Made by a program: the position numbers and the translations under genes. This document shows positions 15,830 to 25,389 of a stretch of DNA of 64,000 nt, one piece after another; position 1 is the first letter of the stretch, and each line of letters starts with the position of its first letter. Source of the DNA: Castellaniella defragrans_A (GTDB lineage: Bacteria; Pseudomonadota; Gammaproteobacteria; Burkholderiales; Burkholderiaceae_B). The stretch lies in the NCBI RefSeq assembly GCF_040394755.1, contig NZ_JBEBRQ010000005.1. The stretch is one strand, 5' to 3'. The notes under the pieces are model-generated. The model did not search any database. It worked only from the letters and a program-made list of their open reading frames with translations, and was not told the DNA's origin.

Positions 15830-17725
15830 TTACGCGAGGGTCTTGAGCTTCAGCTCCGGCAGGGTATATGCCTGGTGGCGGTAGACCCAGGCGGGCCACA
15901 GGGCGTGGGCCAGCGCGGTGCGCGTGAGCGCCGGGTCCCCGGGCAGGGGGTCGTAGCGATCGGGCGCGGTGTAGCGGTAGGTGCGCGCGGCCTGCTGCGG
16001 CTCCAGAACCACCAGCGTGTCGCCGCTGAGGTAGCCGTAGTTTTCCTCGAATTGCATCATGGCGCGGCCGCCGCCGTCGCGGGTCAGGTCATGGCCGATC
16101 ATGGGATGGCGGTCGCTCACGCCGAGCAGCGACAGCAGGGTGGGCGGCAGGTCGATCTGGCTGATGATGCGCTCGTCGCGCCGGGGCTCGATGCCGCCGC
16201 CTACGATCAGGGCCGGGATGTGGAAGTGCCGCAGGGGCACGAGCTGCGCGCCGCCGACGCGCGAATCGTGGTCGGCCACGATCAGAAACACGGTATTGTC
16301 CCAGTAGTCCGACTGGCGTGCCTGCTCGAAGAACCGCCCGATGGCCCAGTCCGCGTAGCGCACGGTGTTCTCGACGGTGGCCGGATTGCCCTCGACGGGA
16401 AAGCGGCCCGCCGGATATTCCCAGGGCGTGTGGTTGCTGACCGAGAACGCCAGCGTCAGGGTCGGTTGCGCGCCATCGGATTCGAGCAGCGTGTGCAGTT
16501 TGGCGAACATGTCCTCATCGCTCGCGCCCCAGGTGCCGACGAAGGCCGGCGATTCGAAGGTGGGCAGGTCATGGAGCTCATCGAAACCGTTGCCCAGAAA
16601 GAAGCTTTTCATATTGTCGAAGTGTGCCTCGCCGCCGTAGATGAAGCGCGAGCGGTAGCCATGCCGCCGCAAAAGCTGCGCCAGCGTGAAGAACCGGCTC
16701 TGGGCGTTGGTCAGACGCAGCGCGGCGTCCGACACTGTGGGCGGAAAACCCGCCGTCACCGCCTCCAGGCCGCGCACGGAACGCGTGCCGGTGGCGTATG
16801 CGCGCGTGAAGTTCCAGCCTTGCGCGGCCAGCGCGTCGAGGCAGGGCGTCAGGCCCGCGCCGCCGAGATTGCCGACGTACTGCGCCCCCAGGCTTTCCTC
16901 GACGATGAGCACCAGGTTCAGCGGCTGCGCCGGGCGGCGGCTGGCGTCCTGGGCGTGCAGCGAGGGAATGTCGGTGCCCGAGGGCGGAAAGCCCGCCTGT
17001 TCGTGGACCAGGGTGTGCATTTCATCGTCCGGCATGTCGCCGTAGACATCGGCGGCCGAGCGCTCGTTCTTGATGGCGTAGAGGGCGAACAGGACGCTGT
17101 AGAGCGAATTGAGCGGCAAGGTGTTGAGCAGGCTGTCGCCGCACCAGGCGACCGAGGCCGGGTTGATGGGCCGGTGCCCGAGCGTGCCGCGGATCGCAAG
17201 CGCAACGACGGCGGCAACCGCCAGGCTGATCACCGGGCGCCACCAGAATCCCGGCAGCGTGTCGGGCGCGGCCCGGCCAAAGGCGAGCCATCCCAGGCAG
17301 GCCGCCAGTGCCAGCACGAGGAACGCAGCGAGCAGGACGAGCTTGTAGCCCTTCCAGAGCATGCCGAAGACCTCTTTGGGGTACTTCAGATACTCGATGT
17401 AGAGGCGGTTGGGGCGACTGTCGTATTCGCGGATGAACTGCGGGGTCGAGACCTCCAGCAGCACCATCAGCATCCAGGCCGCCATCAGCCAGAGGCCGGT
17501 GATCGCGATCGCCAGCGGCTGGTCGCCCACCCAGGGGGCGAACAGGGCCGGGATGCCCGCCCACATGGCGATCTGGTTCAGGTCGATGCGCAGGCCCCAG
17601 GCGAGGATCTTGCGCGGGCCGCCCGCGGCGCGCACGCGCGGCCACAGCCAGGCGATCAGCAGGAGCCGGCTGAGCGTCAGCAGCACCAGCGCATAGAGGG
17701 CGAAGCCGAGGACCTGGGCGCTCAT
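15830..17725 (-). CDS. LtaS-type membrane sulfatase/phosphoglycerol transferase
   Basis: A 631-residue protein with about five N-terminal membrane helices (residues 1-190) and a periplasmic alkaline-phosphatase-fold domain from about 270. The metal ligand glutamate sits in LVLIVEESLGAQYVG, the nucleophile threonine in YATGTRSVRGLEAV, and later ligands in FLIVADHDSR and FSVSNHTPWEYP. Such enzymes transfer glycerol phosphate or phosphoethanolamine to envelope polymers; in Gram-negative bacteria osmoregulated glucans are a typical target. pldA starts 3 bases upstream of this gene's start, so both form an envelope lipid operon. Confidence 0.87.
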   Translation of the reverse strand: MSAQVLGFALYALVLLTLSRLLLIAWLWPRVRAAGGPRKILAWGLRIDLNQIAMWAGIPALFAPWVGDQPLAIAITGLWLMAAWMLMVLLEVSTPQFIREYDSRPNRLYIEYLKYPKEVFGMLWKGYKLVLLAAFLVLALAACLGWLAFGRAAPDTLPGFWWRPVISLAVAAVVALAIRGTLGHRPINPASVAWCGDSLLNTLPLNSLYSVLFALYAIKNERSAADVYGDMPDDEMHTLVHEQAGFPPSGTDIPSLHAQDASRRPAQPLNLVLIVEESLGAQYVGNLGGAGLTPCLDALAAQGWNFTRAYATGTRSVRGLEAVTAGFPPTVSDAALRLTNAQSRFFTLAQLLRRHGYRSRFIYGGEAHFDNMKSFFLGNGFDELHDLPTFESPAFVGTWGASDEDMFAKLHTLLESDGAQPTLTLAFSVSNHTPWEYPAGRFPVEGNPATVENTVRYADWAIGRFFEQARQSDYWDNTVFLIVADHDSRVGGAQLVPLRHFHIPALIVGGGIEPRRDERIISQIDLPPTLLSLLGVSDRHPMIGHDLTRDGGGRAMMQFEENYGYLSGDTLVVLEPQQAARTYRYTAPDRYDPLPGDPALTRTALAHALWPAWVYRHQAYTLPELKLKTLA

Positions 17726-17728
17726 GGT

Positions 17729-18952
17729 TCAGGGCACCAGGGCGATGCCGACACGGACCGTCGGGCTGGTTTTTTGCTGATAGTCGAGCAGGGTTTCGCC
17801 GTATCCATGGAAGTATTGCGCATACAGGTAGCCGTTCATGCGCAGGAACGTGCGCCGCAGCGGCCAGGCGGCCTCGAGCTGCACGGTGCCGCGGCCGTTC
17901 GCGCCCTGACGGTAGAGGCCGCTCAAGGCCCAGCCGTCATCCTGCGCCCAGCGCAGTCTCCAGTCGATGTGGCCCAGGTAGTCGGGATAGCGCATTTCGG
18001 CGTCGGTCGCGACGTAGTGCTTGAACCGGGGCATGAAGCTCAGGACGCTGCCGCCCTCGAAACGGTAGTTCAACGATGGCTGAATGTACAGATCATTGAG
18101 CGAGCGCGAGTCCTCGTCGTTCTTGCCGTTGGACTGGTGTTCGAAGCCCGTGTTCAGGCCCACCGACCAGTCGCGCGATTGGGATTCCCACAAGGCGTCC
18201 CGGTTCCAGAACAGGCTGGGGTTGTAGGTGGTGTCGACGAAGGGGATGGAATCCGAATGCAGATCCCAGAGCGCGGTCTGGGTGTAGCCGAAGTACCAGT
18301 GGTTCATGAAACCGGCGTCCGCCGGGCTCTCGGGACTGAGCAGCCGGTACTTGAAGCTGATCTGGAAACGCGCATCCGCGCCGTCGCGGTTGCCGACGAC
18401 GAAGTAGATCGGCTCGTAGGGCGAGATCGCGTTGCGGAATCTGTCGAACGGCGAGAGATTGCCCGCCGCCGCTTCGGCCGTGGCGGCGCCGGCGGCGGCC
18501 AATTGCCGGGTCTCATCCTGGCCAGGGTGGCCGTTCACCACGTCCAGGGCCAGCGCCGTGTCGGGCTGGCCTTCGATGCGCAGGCGTTGCAGTCCCGCCG
18601 GGATGCCTTCGGGGGCGGTCGCGGCCCAGGTGATTTGCGCGAATGTGTTGGCTGGCAGCACGATGGCGTCGGGCGGGCTGGACAGGGTAAAGCGCAGGCT
18701 GCGCGAATGGCCCGCCGCGTCCTGCAGGCCGGCTTCGAGCGTGGCCGGAGGCGTGACCGACAGGGCGCTGCCGGTATTGTTGAAAACCACGCCTTGCAGC
18801 TCGATCGCCTGACCGGCCTGGACATTGGGCTGGGCCAGTCGATAGACGATGTCGGCGCGCGCGGCCGGGAGCAGGGCGAATGCCAGACAGAGTGGCGCCA
18901 GGGACTGGCGCAGGAGGCGGAGCGGGAGCTGGAATATAGGCATGGAAATCAT
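17729..18952 (-). CDS. pldA: outer membrane phospholipase A
   Basis: A 407-residue OMPLA. A signal peptide (LRLLRQSLAPLCLAFALLPAARA) is followed by an unusually long about 130-residue N-terminal domain, then the 12-strand barrel from ISPYEPIYFVVG. The catalytic His-Ser pair lies in FEHQSNGKNDEDSR and the Asn in LNDLYIQP, all present. It hydrolyses phospholipids misplaced in the outer leaflet. The start at 18952 or 18943 cannot be separated; no strong RBS. The downstream LtaS-type gene is 3 bases away. Confidence 0.92.
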   Translation of the reverse strand: MISMPIFQLPLRLLRQSLAPLCLAFALLPAARADIVYRLAQPNVQAGQAIELQGVVFNNTGSALSVTPPATLEAGLQDAAGHSRSLRFTLSSPPDAIVLPANTFAQITWAATAPEGIPAGLQRLRIEGQPDTALALDVVNGHPGQDETRQLAAAGAATAEAAAGNLSPFDRFRNAISPYEPIYFVVGNRDGADARFQISFKYRLLSPESPADAGFMNHWYFGYTQTALWDLHSDSIPFVDTTYNPSLFWNRDALWESQSRDWSVGLNTGFEHQSNGKNDEDSRSLNDLYIQPSLNYRFEGGSVLSFMPRFKHYVATDAEMRYPDYLGHIDWRLRWAQDDGWALSGLYRQGANGRGTVQLEAAWPLRRTFLRMNGYLYAQYFHGYGETLLDYQQKTSPTVRVGIALVP

Positions 18953-19100
18953 GCTGGCGGCGAAGTGATACAGGATCGAACTTTAGCACTTGCACGCTGT
19001 TCGCTGCCTGATTGAGGCAAGCCGGGGGCCAATTCGGCTTGAAGTCCCACTGCCCTCATGTTACGTTATTGATTAATGAATATTTTAAAGTTCGGTCATC

Positions 19101-19376
19101 ATGGGTTTTTCCGCGGAAGACATAGTCCCTATCAGTGAGGCGCGTGCCCGTCTGACCGAGTTGTCCGACGAGGTCGTCGCCGGGGCGGAAAAGATTCTGA
19201 CCAAGAACGGCGCGGCGCACGTGGCCATCGTCGATGCGCGCAAGCTCGACTATTACCACGCTCTCGAAGCAGAACATGCGGCCTTGGTGTTGCTGAGCGA
19301 GGCGGAGGCCGGTTTGCGTGAGGTCCTGCAAGGCAAGGTCACGCCCGTAGAGGATCTGCTGAAGGTCTTGCGCTGA
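19101..19376 (+). CDS. Phd/YefM-like antitoxin
   Basis: A 91-residue protein beginning with the Phd/YefM-type VPISEARARLTELSDEV segment and followed by KNGAAHVAIVDARKLDYYHAL, the usual DNA-binding half of this family. The stop overlaps the next start (TGATG, 19374-19378), the normal antitoxin-toxin arrangement. Predicted to neutralise the RelE/ParE-like protein and repress the promoter. Confidence 0.75.
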   Translation: MGFSAEDIVPISEARARLTELSDEVVAGAEKILTKNGAAHVAIVDARKLDYYHALEAEHAALVLLSEAEAGLREVLQGKVTPVEDLLKVLR

Positions 19377-19780
19377 TGGCGCTGCCTGAAAACGCCACGG
19401 TCGAAGTGGCCGCGAATTTTTACGCCGGGCTGGATGCCGCCAATCAATTTTTCATCGGACAGGACCCGGATAGCGCACCCAGGCGGTATGCGGACCTGTC
19501 GGCCGGCTTGCGGGAGATGATCGAACTGCTGGCATGGTCGCCAGCCAGCGGGCGTCCGGCCAGGTTCTTTTCAACGAAGTCAGCCCAGGCCCGCATGCGA
19601 GTGGAAACCGTCATGGCTTTGGCCCGGCAGGCCGGATTGCCCGGTCTGCGCGAGTACCCGGTGGGCCGCCATATTGTGCTGTATGCGCATTCGGACACCA
19701 GGGTCGTGCTGCTTGCCATGAAGCATCAGCGGCAGCTAGCCTATGCGGTGGCCGACGATGCGGTCAATGGCCCGCGCTAG
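19376..19780 (+). CDS. RelE/ParE-like toxin
   Basis: A 134-residue protein coupled by one base to the antitoxin gene. The second half, from MALARQAGLPGLREYPVGRH through IVLYAHSDTRVVLLAMKHQR, resembles the ParE/RelE C-terminal fold (reyPvg..ivlY...d..v.ll...H.R). The N-terminal 40 residues are longer than in typical ParE. Target unknown. Confidence 0.7.
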   Translation: MALPENATVEVAANFYAGLDAANQFFIGQDPDSAPRRYADLSAGLREMIELLAWSPASGRPARFFSTKSAQARMRVETVMALARQAGLPGLREYPVGRHIVLYAHSDTRVVLLAMKHQRQLAYAVADDAVNGPR

Positions 19781-19846
19781 TTTGAATCGCGCAGGGTCGC
19801 TCATGTTTTTTTGCCGTGGGGGTATTTTTCTTATATGGAGGTCGCC

Positions 19847-20524
19847 TCAGAACAGCCACAGCCGGACATGCACCCAGCCTGCGTTCTGGGCCGCTTCGAC
19901 CGCCTCGAAGAACGGAATGGACAGGAAGTAAGGCAGTGCGTCGCGGATGGTTTTCCAGACGCCCGGCAGGTCCACGGTGATTCGTTGCGGCGAGCGCCAG
20001 AGGCCCAGGCGCGGGCCGAAACGCGGCACGCGCGTGCAGTAGGCGTCATAGCCGGGGCCAAAGGCCGTGCGCAGCAGGCGTTCCTCCTCGGCGACGATCC
20101 AGCGAAATACCGCGAATGCCGCCAGTGCGAGCGTCAGTCCCACGACCAGGCTGCCAGTCTGCAGGCCGATTCCCAGGACCGCCAGGATCGAGAACACGTA
20201 CAGCGGATTGCGGCTCACCGAGTAGGGGCCGTCGGCGATCAGTTCGGCCCCCTTGCGCCCCCCGAGGTACAGCATGCAGGCGCAGCGGCCGAGCAGGGCC
20301 AGAAACATCAATCCCAATCCCAGCCATTCCAGGCCCTCGTTGACCCAGCCGGTTTGCGGCCAGGCCGAGCCTATCCAAGGGGCTGCGAGGAGCGCGGCTA
20401 CCCCCAGGGCGGTCAGCGTATGCCGGCGCAGGACCTGAGCCTGCGCCAGACGCGCCCAGACGGCGTCCAGGCTGGAATTTTCCCGAGCGTCCGGGTTTTC
20501 AGAGAGAAGTGCGGGGTTTTGCAT
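19847..20524 (-). CDS. isoprenylcysteine carboxyl methyltransferase-like membrane protein
   Basis: A 225-residue protein with four to five helices. It has the ICMT/phospholipid methyltransferase hallmarks GPYSVSRNPLYVFSIL and the paired-glutamate segment VAEEERLLRTAFGPGYDAYC. Members methylate lipids or small thiol/prenyl groups with SAM; the bacterial substrate is not known. ATG 20524 was chosen because GGAGGT sits directly upstream; a start at 20539 has none. Confidence 0.85.
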   Translation of the reverse strand: MQNPALLSENPDARENSSLDAVWARLAQAQVLRRHTLTALGVAALLAAPWIGSAWPQTGWVNEGLEWLGLGLMFLALLGRCACMLYLGGRKGAELIADGPYSVSRNPLYVFSILAVLGIGLQTGSLVVGLTLALAAFAVFRWIVAEEERLLRTAFGPGYDAYCTRVPRFGPRLGLWRSPQRITVDLPGVWKTIRDALPYFLSIPFFEAVEAAQNAGWVHVRLWLF

Positions 20525-20576
20525 GGGACCTCCGTTCAATAGCGGAAATACCTTAGCGTGGCCGCCTTCGAAAACC

Positions 20577-21917
20577 CTACGAATTCTGCTGACTATGAGC
20601 TGAATGATTGTCCGGGGGGCGTGCTGTGCCGATGGGCAACGCCAGCCGGAATTCCGTCCAGCTGGACGCTGCGGTGCGCGCGGAGGTGATGGTGAGCTGC
20701 CAGCCGTGCAGGTCGCAGACCCTTTGTGCGATCGTCAGGCCGAGGCCACCGGGTTCGACCGCGTGGCCGGGTTTCAGATCGGCCCGGCCATCGCGCCACT
20801 CTTGAAGCCTCGCAAGCTGTTCGGCGGGGATGCCCGGCCCGTCGTCATGGAACCGCAAGGTCGCTGGTTTCTCCAGGCTGACGGTCAGCGTGGCGGGTGC
20901 GGCGTGTTCGATCGCATTGCGCAGCAGATTGCGCAGCACGATGAGCAGGGCGTAGGGATCGAGCCGGTGGATGTTGCCGGGCGGGATCTGGTTCAGCAGC
21001 GTCAAACCACGCGCCTGGGCTCTGGGCCGCATGGCGAACCAGGCTTCGCCCAGGACATCGGCGAGGTCGACCGGCTGGATGCGGGCGGGATCGGCGCTGT
21101 TCATGGCGACGGCGGCCGAGAGGCTGCTGGCGGCCGCATCGACCTGGGCCAGCATGCGTTGCAACCTTGCGCGCAGGGGCGAGTCCGGCGCGGCTTCCAG
21201 TAGCGCCATCTCGCTATCCGAGCGCAAGGCCGCCAGCGGCGTGCGCAGTTCGTGACTGAGGTTCGCGGCGAATTGGCGCTCGAACGCCATCGAGCGGTCG
21301 ACATGGTCCTGGATGCGGTTGAATGCAACGATCAGTTGGGTGGCCTCGTCCCCATGCGGTTCAGGCGTGGGCGCGCTGCCCTGGCCCCAGGCGGACAGGC
21401 GATCGGAGACGGCGCGGATGGGCGCCACGACGCGGCGCGCCAGTTGCCGCGCCAGCAGCCAGGCGAGCCCGATTGCCGCTGCCGCCCCTGCCGCCAGCAT
21501 CCCGCCGAATGCCCGGAAGCGGTTCTCGTGAGCGGTGGCATCGTACAGGACGTACAGACGGCCCTGTGGAACCGCTTCGACCCAGGAATGCCAGGTTCTG
21601 CCGTCACGCTGCGTTTCGTGCGCGCCCATATCTCGGGCAAAAAGACCGGCTTCCGGGGCGGGTTCGCCGGCCCCCCGGACCCAGGCCTGGATCTGCCCGC
21701 CGTCGCCCGCCCGGGCCGGGAGGATGGTGGACGGCACGCCGCCGGCAGCCAGATCGTCGCGCAGGGCCCGGACTTGTCCGGCCAGGACCTCCTCGACCAG
21801 GAGGTCTTCCATCCGGGCGAATGCCTCGTAGGCGAACAGGCAGATGACGAGCAGGAACAGGGCGACCGAACCGGTCATGGCCCAGGTCACGCGATGAGCG
21901 AGGGACATGGTGCGCAT
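20577..21917 (-). CDS. sensor histidine kinase, partner of OmpR-type regulator
   Basis: A 446-residue kinase. One helix near the N-terminus (MTGSVALFLLVICLFAYEAF), a periplasmic sensor of about 110 residues, a second helix (GGMLAAGAAAAIGLAWLLA) and a HAMP-like stretch lead to the H box FAANLSHELRTPLAALRSD. The ATPase domain has LRNLLRNAIEHA, DDGPGIP and GGLGLTIAQRVCD. Start ATG 21917 has AGGAG 8 bases upstream and begins 5 bases after the regulator gene. Signal unknown; the neighbours (lipid and envelope enzymes) suggest an envelope or metal cue. Confidence 0.9.
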   Translation of the reverse strand: MRTMSLAHRVTWAMTGSVALFLLVICLFAYEAFARMEDLLVEEVLAGQVRALRDDLAAGGVPSTILPARAGDGGQIQAWVRGAGEPAPEAGLFARDMGAHETQRDGRTWHSWVEAVPQGRLYVLYDATAHENRFRAFGGMLAAGAAAAIGLAWLLARQLARRVVAPIRAVSDRLSAWGQGSAPTPEPHGDEATQLIVAFNRIQDHVDRSMAFERQFAANLSHELRTPLAALRSDSEMALLEAAPDSPLRARLQRMLAQVDAAASSLSAAVAMNSADPARIQPVDLADVLGEAWFAMRPRAQARGLTLLNQIPPGNIHRLDPYALLIVLRNLLRNAIEHAAPATLTVSLEKPATLRFHDDGPGIPAEQLARLQEWRDGRADLKPGHAVEPGGLGLTIAQRVCDLHGWQLTITSARTAASSWTEFRLALPIGTARPPDNHSAHSQQNS

Positions 21918-21922
21918 GGCGG

Positions 21923-22624
21923 TCACTCCTGGTGATGCGCGTTCGCGGATGGCGGCGTCAGCCGCCATCCTTGCCCGGGGAGAGTGAGGATCCCGGGGCC
22001 GCCCGCCTCGCGCAGGCGCAGTCTCAGCAGATGCACCTGATCGTTCAGTGCCCGTCCCGAGGGAGGCCCGTGCGGCCATAGCGCGTCCTTCAGTTGCGCC
22101 TGGGTGGCCGGGCGGTTGCGGGCTTGCAGCAGTTGTTCCAGCAGCAGCGCCGCTTTGCGAGGCAGCGGCAGGGGTTGCCCGCGGAGCGTGGCCGCATGCG
22201 TGTCCGGGTCGTACGAGAGGTCGCCGAATGCCAGCGTCCGCGGCCCTGGGTCGCGACCGCGGCGCAACAGCACCCGCAGGCGTGCGCAGACCTCGGCCAG
22301 CGCGAAAGGCTTGACCAGGTAATCCTCGGCGCCATGTTCGAAGGCGAGCAGCTTGTCCTCCATGCGATCCCTTGCGGTCAGGACCAGGACTGGGCACCAC
22401 AAGCGCCTGTCGTGCCGCATGGCGCGCAACAGATCCATGCCGCCCATTCCCGGCAGGCCCAGATCGAGCACCATGGCCTGGAAGTCCGTTGTGCGCAGCA
22501 GGGCCATGGCCCCATGACCGTCATAGGCCGCATCCGGCGCGAACCCCTGGCGTTCCAGATAGGCGTAGAGGTTTTCCGCGATTGTCGGCTCGTCTTCGAC
22601 GATCAGGATGCGTTCGCCCGTCAT
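21923..22624 (-). CDS. OmpR/PhoB-family response regulator
   Basis: A 233-residue regulator: receiver with ILIVEDEPTIAENLY, phospho-acceptor aspartate in AMVLDLGLPGMGGMD and lysine in YLVKPFALAEV, then a winged-helix domain ending GPGILTLPGQGWRLTPP. The wing helix ALNDQVHLLRLRLREAG is a slightly divergent form of the OmpR recognition region. Start 22624 was chosen at MTGERILIVEDE; a longer in-frame form is not receiver-like. Kinase gene follows after 5 bases. Confidence 0.9.
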   Translation of the reverse strand: MTGERILIVEDEPTIAENLYAYLERQGFAPDAAYDGHGAMALLRTTDFQAMVLDLGLPGMGGMDLLRAMRHDRRLWCPVLVLTARDRMEDKLLAFEHGAEDYLVKPFALAEVCARLRVLLRRGRDPGPRTLAFGDLSYDPDTHAATLRGQPLPLPRKAALLLEQLLQARNRPATQAQLKDALWPHGPPSGRALNDQVHLLRLRLREAGGPGILTLPGQGWRLTPPSANAHHQE

Positions 22625-22655
22625 CGTGTGGTATCCGCCGCAGCCGTCCGTGGCC

Positions 22656-23870
22656 TCAGGCCGTCCGCGAGGACTGTTCCAGCGCCTGCGCCAGGTCCGC
22701 CTTGAGGTCCTCGATGTGCTCGACGCCGACCGACATGCGCATGAAGTTCGGCTCGATGCCGGCGGCACGCATGTCGGCCTCGGTCATCGAGCTGGCCCAC
22801 ATCGAGGCCGTGTGCACCGCGAGGGTCTCGACCCCGCCGAGGCTGACCGCCTGCGTCGCCAGCCGCAGCGCCGACACGAAGCGCTGGGTGGCGTCGAAGC
22901 CGCCGCGCAGGGAATACGCCATCACGGCCCCATAGCCTTTCATCTGGCGTGCCGCCAGCGCATGCTGCGGATGGCTGGCCAGGCCCGGGTAGTACACCCG
23001 CTCGATCTCGGGTCTGGTTTCGAGCCATTGCGCCAGGGCCAGCGCGTTGGCGTTGATGCGTTCCATGCGCAGCGGCAGGGTGCGCAGCCCGCGCAGCAGC
23101 AGCCAGGCATCCATGGGCGAGAGCACCGCGCCCAGCGTGACGTGCATGGCCCAGATCCGCTCGGCCAGCGTCTGGTTGCAGCAGATCGCCCCCGCCATCA
23201 GGTCGTGGTGGCCGCCCAGGTATTTGGTTGCGCTGTGCACCACGATGTCGATCCCCAGATCGTGCGGGCGCTGGTTCAGTGGCGAGGCGAAGGTGTTGTC
23301 GGCGATCGTCAGGATGCCGCGCTCGCGGGCCAGCGAGGCGACCGCCGCCAGGTCGGTGATCGACAGGGAGGGATTGACCGGGGTTTCGAGCATGATCAGC
23401 CGGGTGTCCGGACGCAGCGCCGCGCGCAGCCCGTCCAGATCCGTCTGGTCGAAGAAGGAGGCCTCGACGCCATAGCGCGGCAGCACCTCCGAAAAGAGTT
23501 TCGAGGTGCTCATGTAGTGGCGCTGCTGGGCGACGACGTGGTCGCCGGCCTTGAGCAGGGCCAGGACGGTGGTGCAGATCGCGCCCATGCCCGAGCCGGT
23601 CAGCAGGGCAGTTTCGGTGCCTTCGAGTTCGGCGAGGATGGCCTCGACGCGCTTGTGCACGGGGTTGCCGTGGCGTGTGTAGAAGTTCGCCGGCCGGGGC
23701 GTCGTGGAGATTTCCGCGAACTGCTCGGCGGTCTCGGCGCGAAAGGTGGCGCTGTAGTGGATGGGTGCGACGACCGCGGCATCCGTGGCGAGCGCCCCGT
23801 CGCCGTGCAGCACCGTGGTTTCCTGGCGCCATTCGGGATGGTTTGCGGGCTCGCGCTTTGGGGAATTCAT
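22656..23870 (-). CDS. PLP-dependent trans-sulfuration enzyme (cystathionine gamma-synthase/lyase family)
   Basis: A 404-residue fold-type I PLP enzyme. The cofactor lysine is in VVHSATKYLGGHHD, the PLP phosphate region in LLTGSGMGAICTTV and the aspartate in TIADNTFASPL. The YTRHGNPVHKRVEAILAELEG segment is standard for MetB/MetC/MetZ-like enzymes. Which thiol reaction it catalyses (gamma-synthase, gamma-lyase, methionine gamma-lyase) cannot be fixed by eye. Start MNSPKREP at 23870 follows GACAGGAAG. Confidence 0.88.
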   Translation of the reverse strand: MNSPKREPANHPEWRQETTVLHGDGALATDAAVVAPIHYSATFRAETAEQFAEISTTPRPANFYTRHGNPVHKRVEAILAELEGTETALLTGSGMGAICTTVLALLKAGDHVVAQQRHYMSTSKLFSEVLPRYGVEASFFDQTDLDGLRAALRPDTRLIMLETPVNPSLSITDLAAVASLARERGILTIADNTFASPLNQRPHDLGIDIVVHSATKYLGGHHDLMAGAICCNQTLAERIWAMHVTLGAVLSPMDAWLLLRGLRTLPLRMERINANALALAQWLETRPEIERVYYPGLASHPQHALAARQMKGYGAVMAYSLRGGFDATQRFVSALRLATQAVSLGGVETLAVHTASMWASSMTEADMRAAGIEPNFMRMSVGVEHIEDLKADLAQALEQSSRTA

Positions 23871-23929
23871 ATCGGCTTCCTGTCTTTCGGGGATGGGGTA
23901 GCGCCCATCATACGCCCGCCGCCGGCGGG

Positions 23930-25381
23930 CTACAGGTAGGGGCTGGCGAGCCAGATGATGCGGTTGCGCAGCTTTTTGATGAAGGGGATCGCCGCCAGGG
24001 ATTCGCGCGTGACCGGGTCGGCGTCGGCGATCTCGCGGTCGATGCGCGCCTCGATCTGGCCGGTCAGGCGCGGATCGTAGATCTCCATGTCGAGCTCGAA
24101 GTTCAGGCGCAGGCTGCGAGGGTCCAGATTCGAGGAGCCCACATAGGACCAGCCGCCGTCGATGGTCAGGAGCTTGGAGTGATTGAAGTTCGAGCGGCTG
24201 CGCCAGATGCGGCATCCGCCCGCGAGCGCCTGGTCGAGTTGGGCCGTCATGGCATAGTTCACCAGACGCAGGTTGTTGCGTCCCGGAATGACGATGTCGA
24301 CCTGGATGCCGCGCCGCGCGGCGGTGTTGAGCGCCCCCAGCAGGACCTGGTCGGGCAGGAAATAGGGGGACTGGATGCGCACGTGGCGCTGCGCCACGGC
24401 CAAGGCCCCCTGCAGCATGTTGTGGGTGGCCGCGATGAAACGGTCGGGCCCCGAGCGCACGCAGCGGGCCGGCGTGTGCGGCGCGGGTGCCTCGGGGTTG
24501 GTCACGCACCACTCGTCGATGGGCAGGCGCTCTGTGGTGGTGAACTCCCAGTCGTTGGCGAAGACGACGAACAATTGCGTGGCCAGCGGGCCTTCGATGC
24601 GAAAGTGCGTGTCGTGGGAGACGCGGTTGCCGGCGAGCGAGGCCATGAAACCCTCACGGATGTTCATTCCCCCGGTGAAGCCCAGGTGCCCGTCCACGAA
24701 CAGGATCTTGCGGTGGCTGCGCAGATTGGCGTAGGGCATGCGCAGGCTCAGGGGGTTGCTCATGAACAGTTCGGCGCGGATGCCGCTGCGTTGCAGCAGC
24801 CGGACGATCGGCGGGTGTGAATATTTCGAACCGACGGCGTCGATCAGGACCCGGATCCTCACGCCCCGCTGGCTGGCGGCCTGGAGCGCCTGCGCAAAGC
24901 GCAGGCCGATGCGGTCGTGATCAAAGATGTATGTCTGCAGCGCGATGCAGTGCCGGGCGTTCTCGATGGCCTCGATCATCGCCGGATAGGCCTCGTCGCC
25001 GCCGTCCAGCAGCGTGATGTGATTGCCATCGTGCAGGGGAAAGTGGCTGACGCGGTCGCCGAGTATGAGCAGCGATTCGAATTGCGGGCCAGCAAGTGGG
25101 GCCACGCCGGTAAAGGGTTTGGCGTGGTTGACGTAGTCCTTGATGCTGCGGCTGCGCTGGATCGAGCGCTGGTCGTGGCGGATGCGGTTGATCCCCGCCA
25201 CCAGATAGAGAAAGGCGCCGACCAGCGGCGACATCAGGATCACCCCGACCCAGGCGATGGCGGCGCGCACATCGGATTTGTTCATGGCGGCATGGATGGC
25301 CGCCGTGGCGCTGATGCCCAGGGAAATCAGCGCGGTGACGTAGGGCCAGTATTCGGTGAAGAAAGCGGTCAGCGTGTCCAT
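23930..25381 (-). CDS. cls: cardiolipin synthase
   Basis: A 483-residue phospholipase D-family enzyme condensing two phosphatidylglycerols into cardiolipin at the inner membrane. Two N-terminal helices (YVTALISLGISATAAIHAA, IAWVGVILMSPLVGAFLYL) precede two HKD motifs: HRKILFVDGHLGFTGG and HSKLLTIDGGWSYVGSSNLD. Length and the terminal ...RIIWLASPYL are typical of ClsA. A small gene lies just upstream. Confidence 0.93.
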   Translation of the reverse strand: MDTLTAFFTEYWPYVTALISLGISATAAIHAAMNKSDVRAAIAWVGVILMSPLVGAFLYLVAGINRIRHDQRSIQRSRSIKDYVNHAKPFTGVAPLAGPQFESLLILGDRVSHFPLHDGNHITLLDGGDEAYPAMIEAIENARHCIALQTYIFDHDRIGLRFAQALQAASQRGVRIRVLIDAVGSKYSHPPIVRLLQRSGIRAELFMSNPLSLRMPYANLRSHRKILFVDGHLGFTGGMNIREGFMASLAGNRVSHDTHFRIEGPLATQLFVVFANDWEFTTTERLPIDEWCVTNPEAPAPHTPARCVRSGPDRFIAATHNMLQGALAVAQRHVRIQSPYFLPDQVLLGALNTAARRGIQVDIVIPGRNNLRLVNYAMTAQLDQALAGGCRIWRSRSNFNHSKLLTIDGGWSYVGSSNLDPRSLRLNFELDMEIYDPRLTGQIEARIDREIADADPVTRESLAAIPFIKKLRNRIIWLASPYL

Positions 25382-25389
25382 GGCGGCGT

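Noticed and set aside
15821..19015. 1064-codon plus-strand frame opposite the sulfatase and pldA
   Set aside because: Shadow of two clear minus-strand genes; no RBS, no family features.
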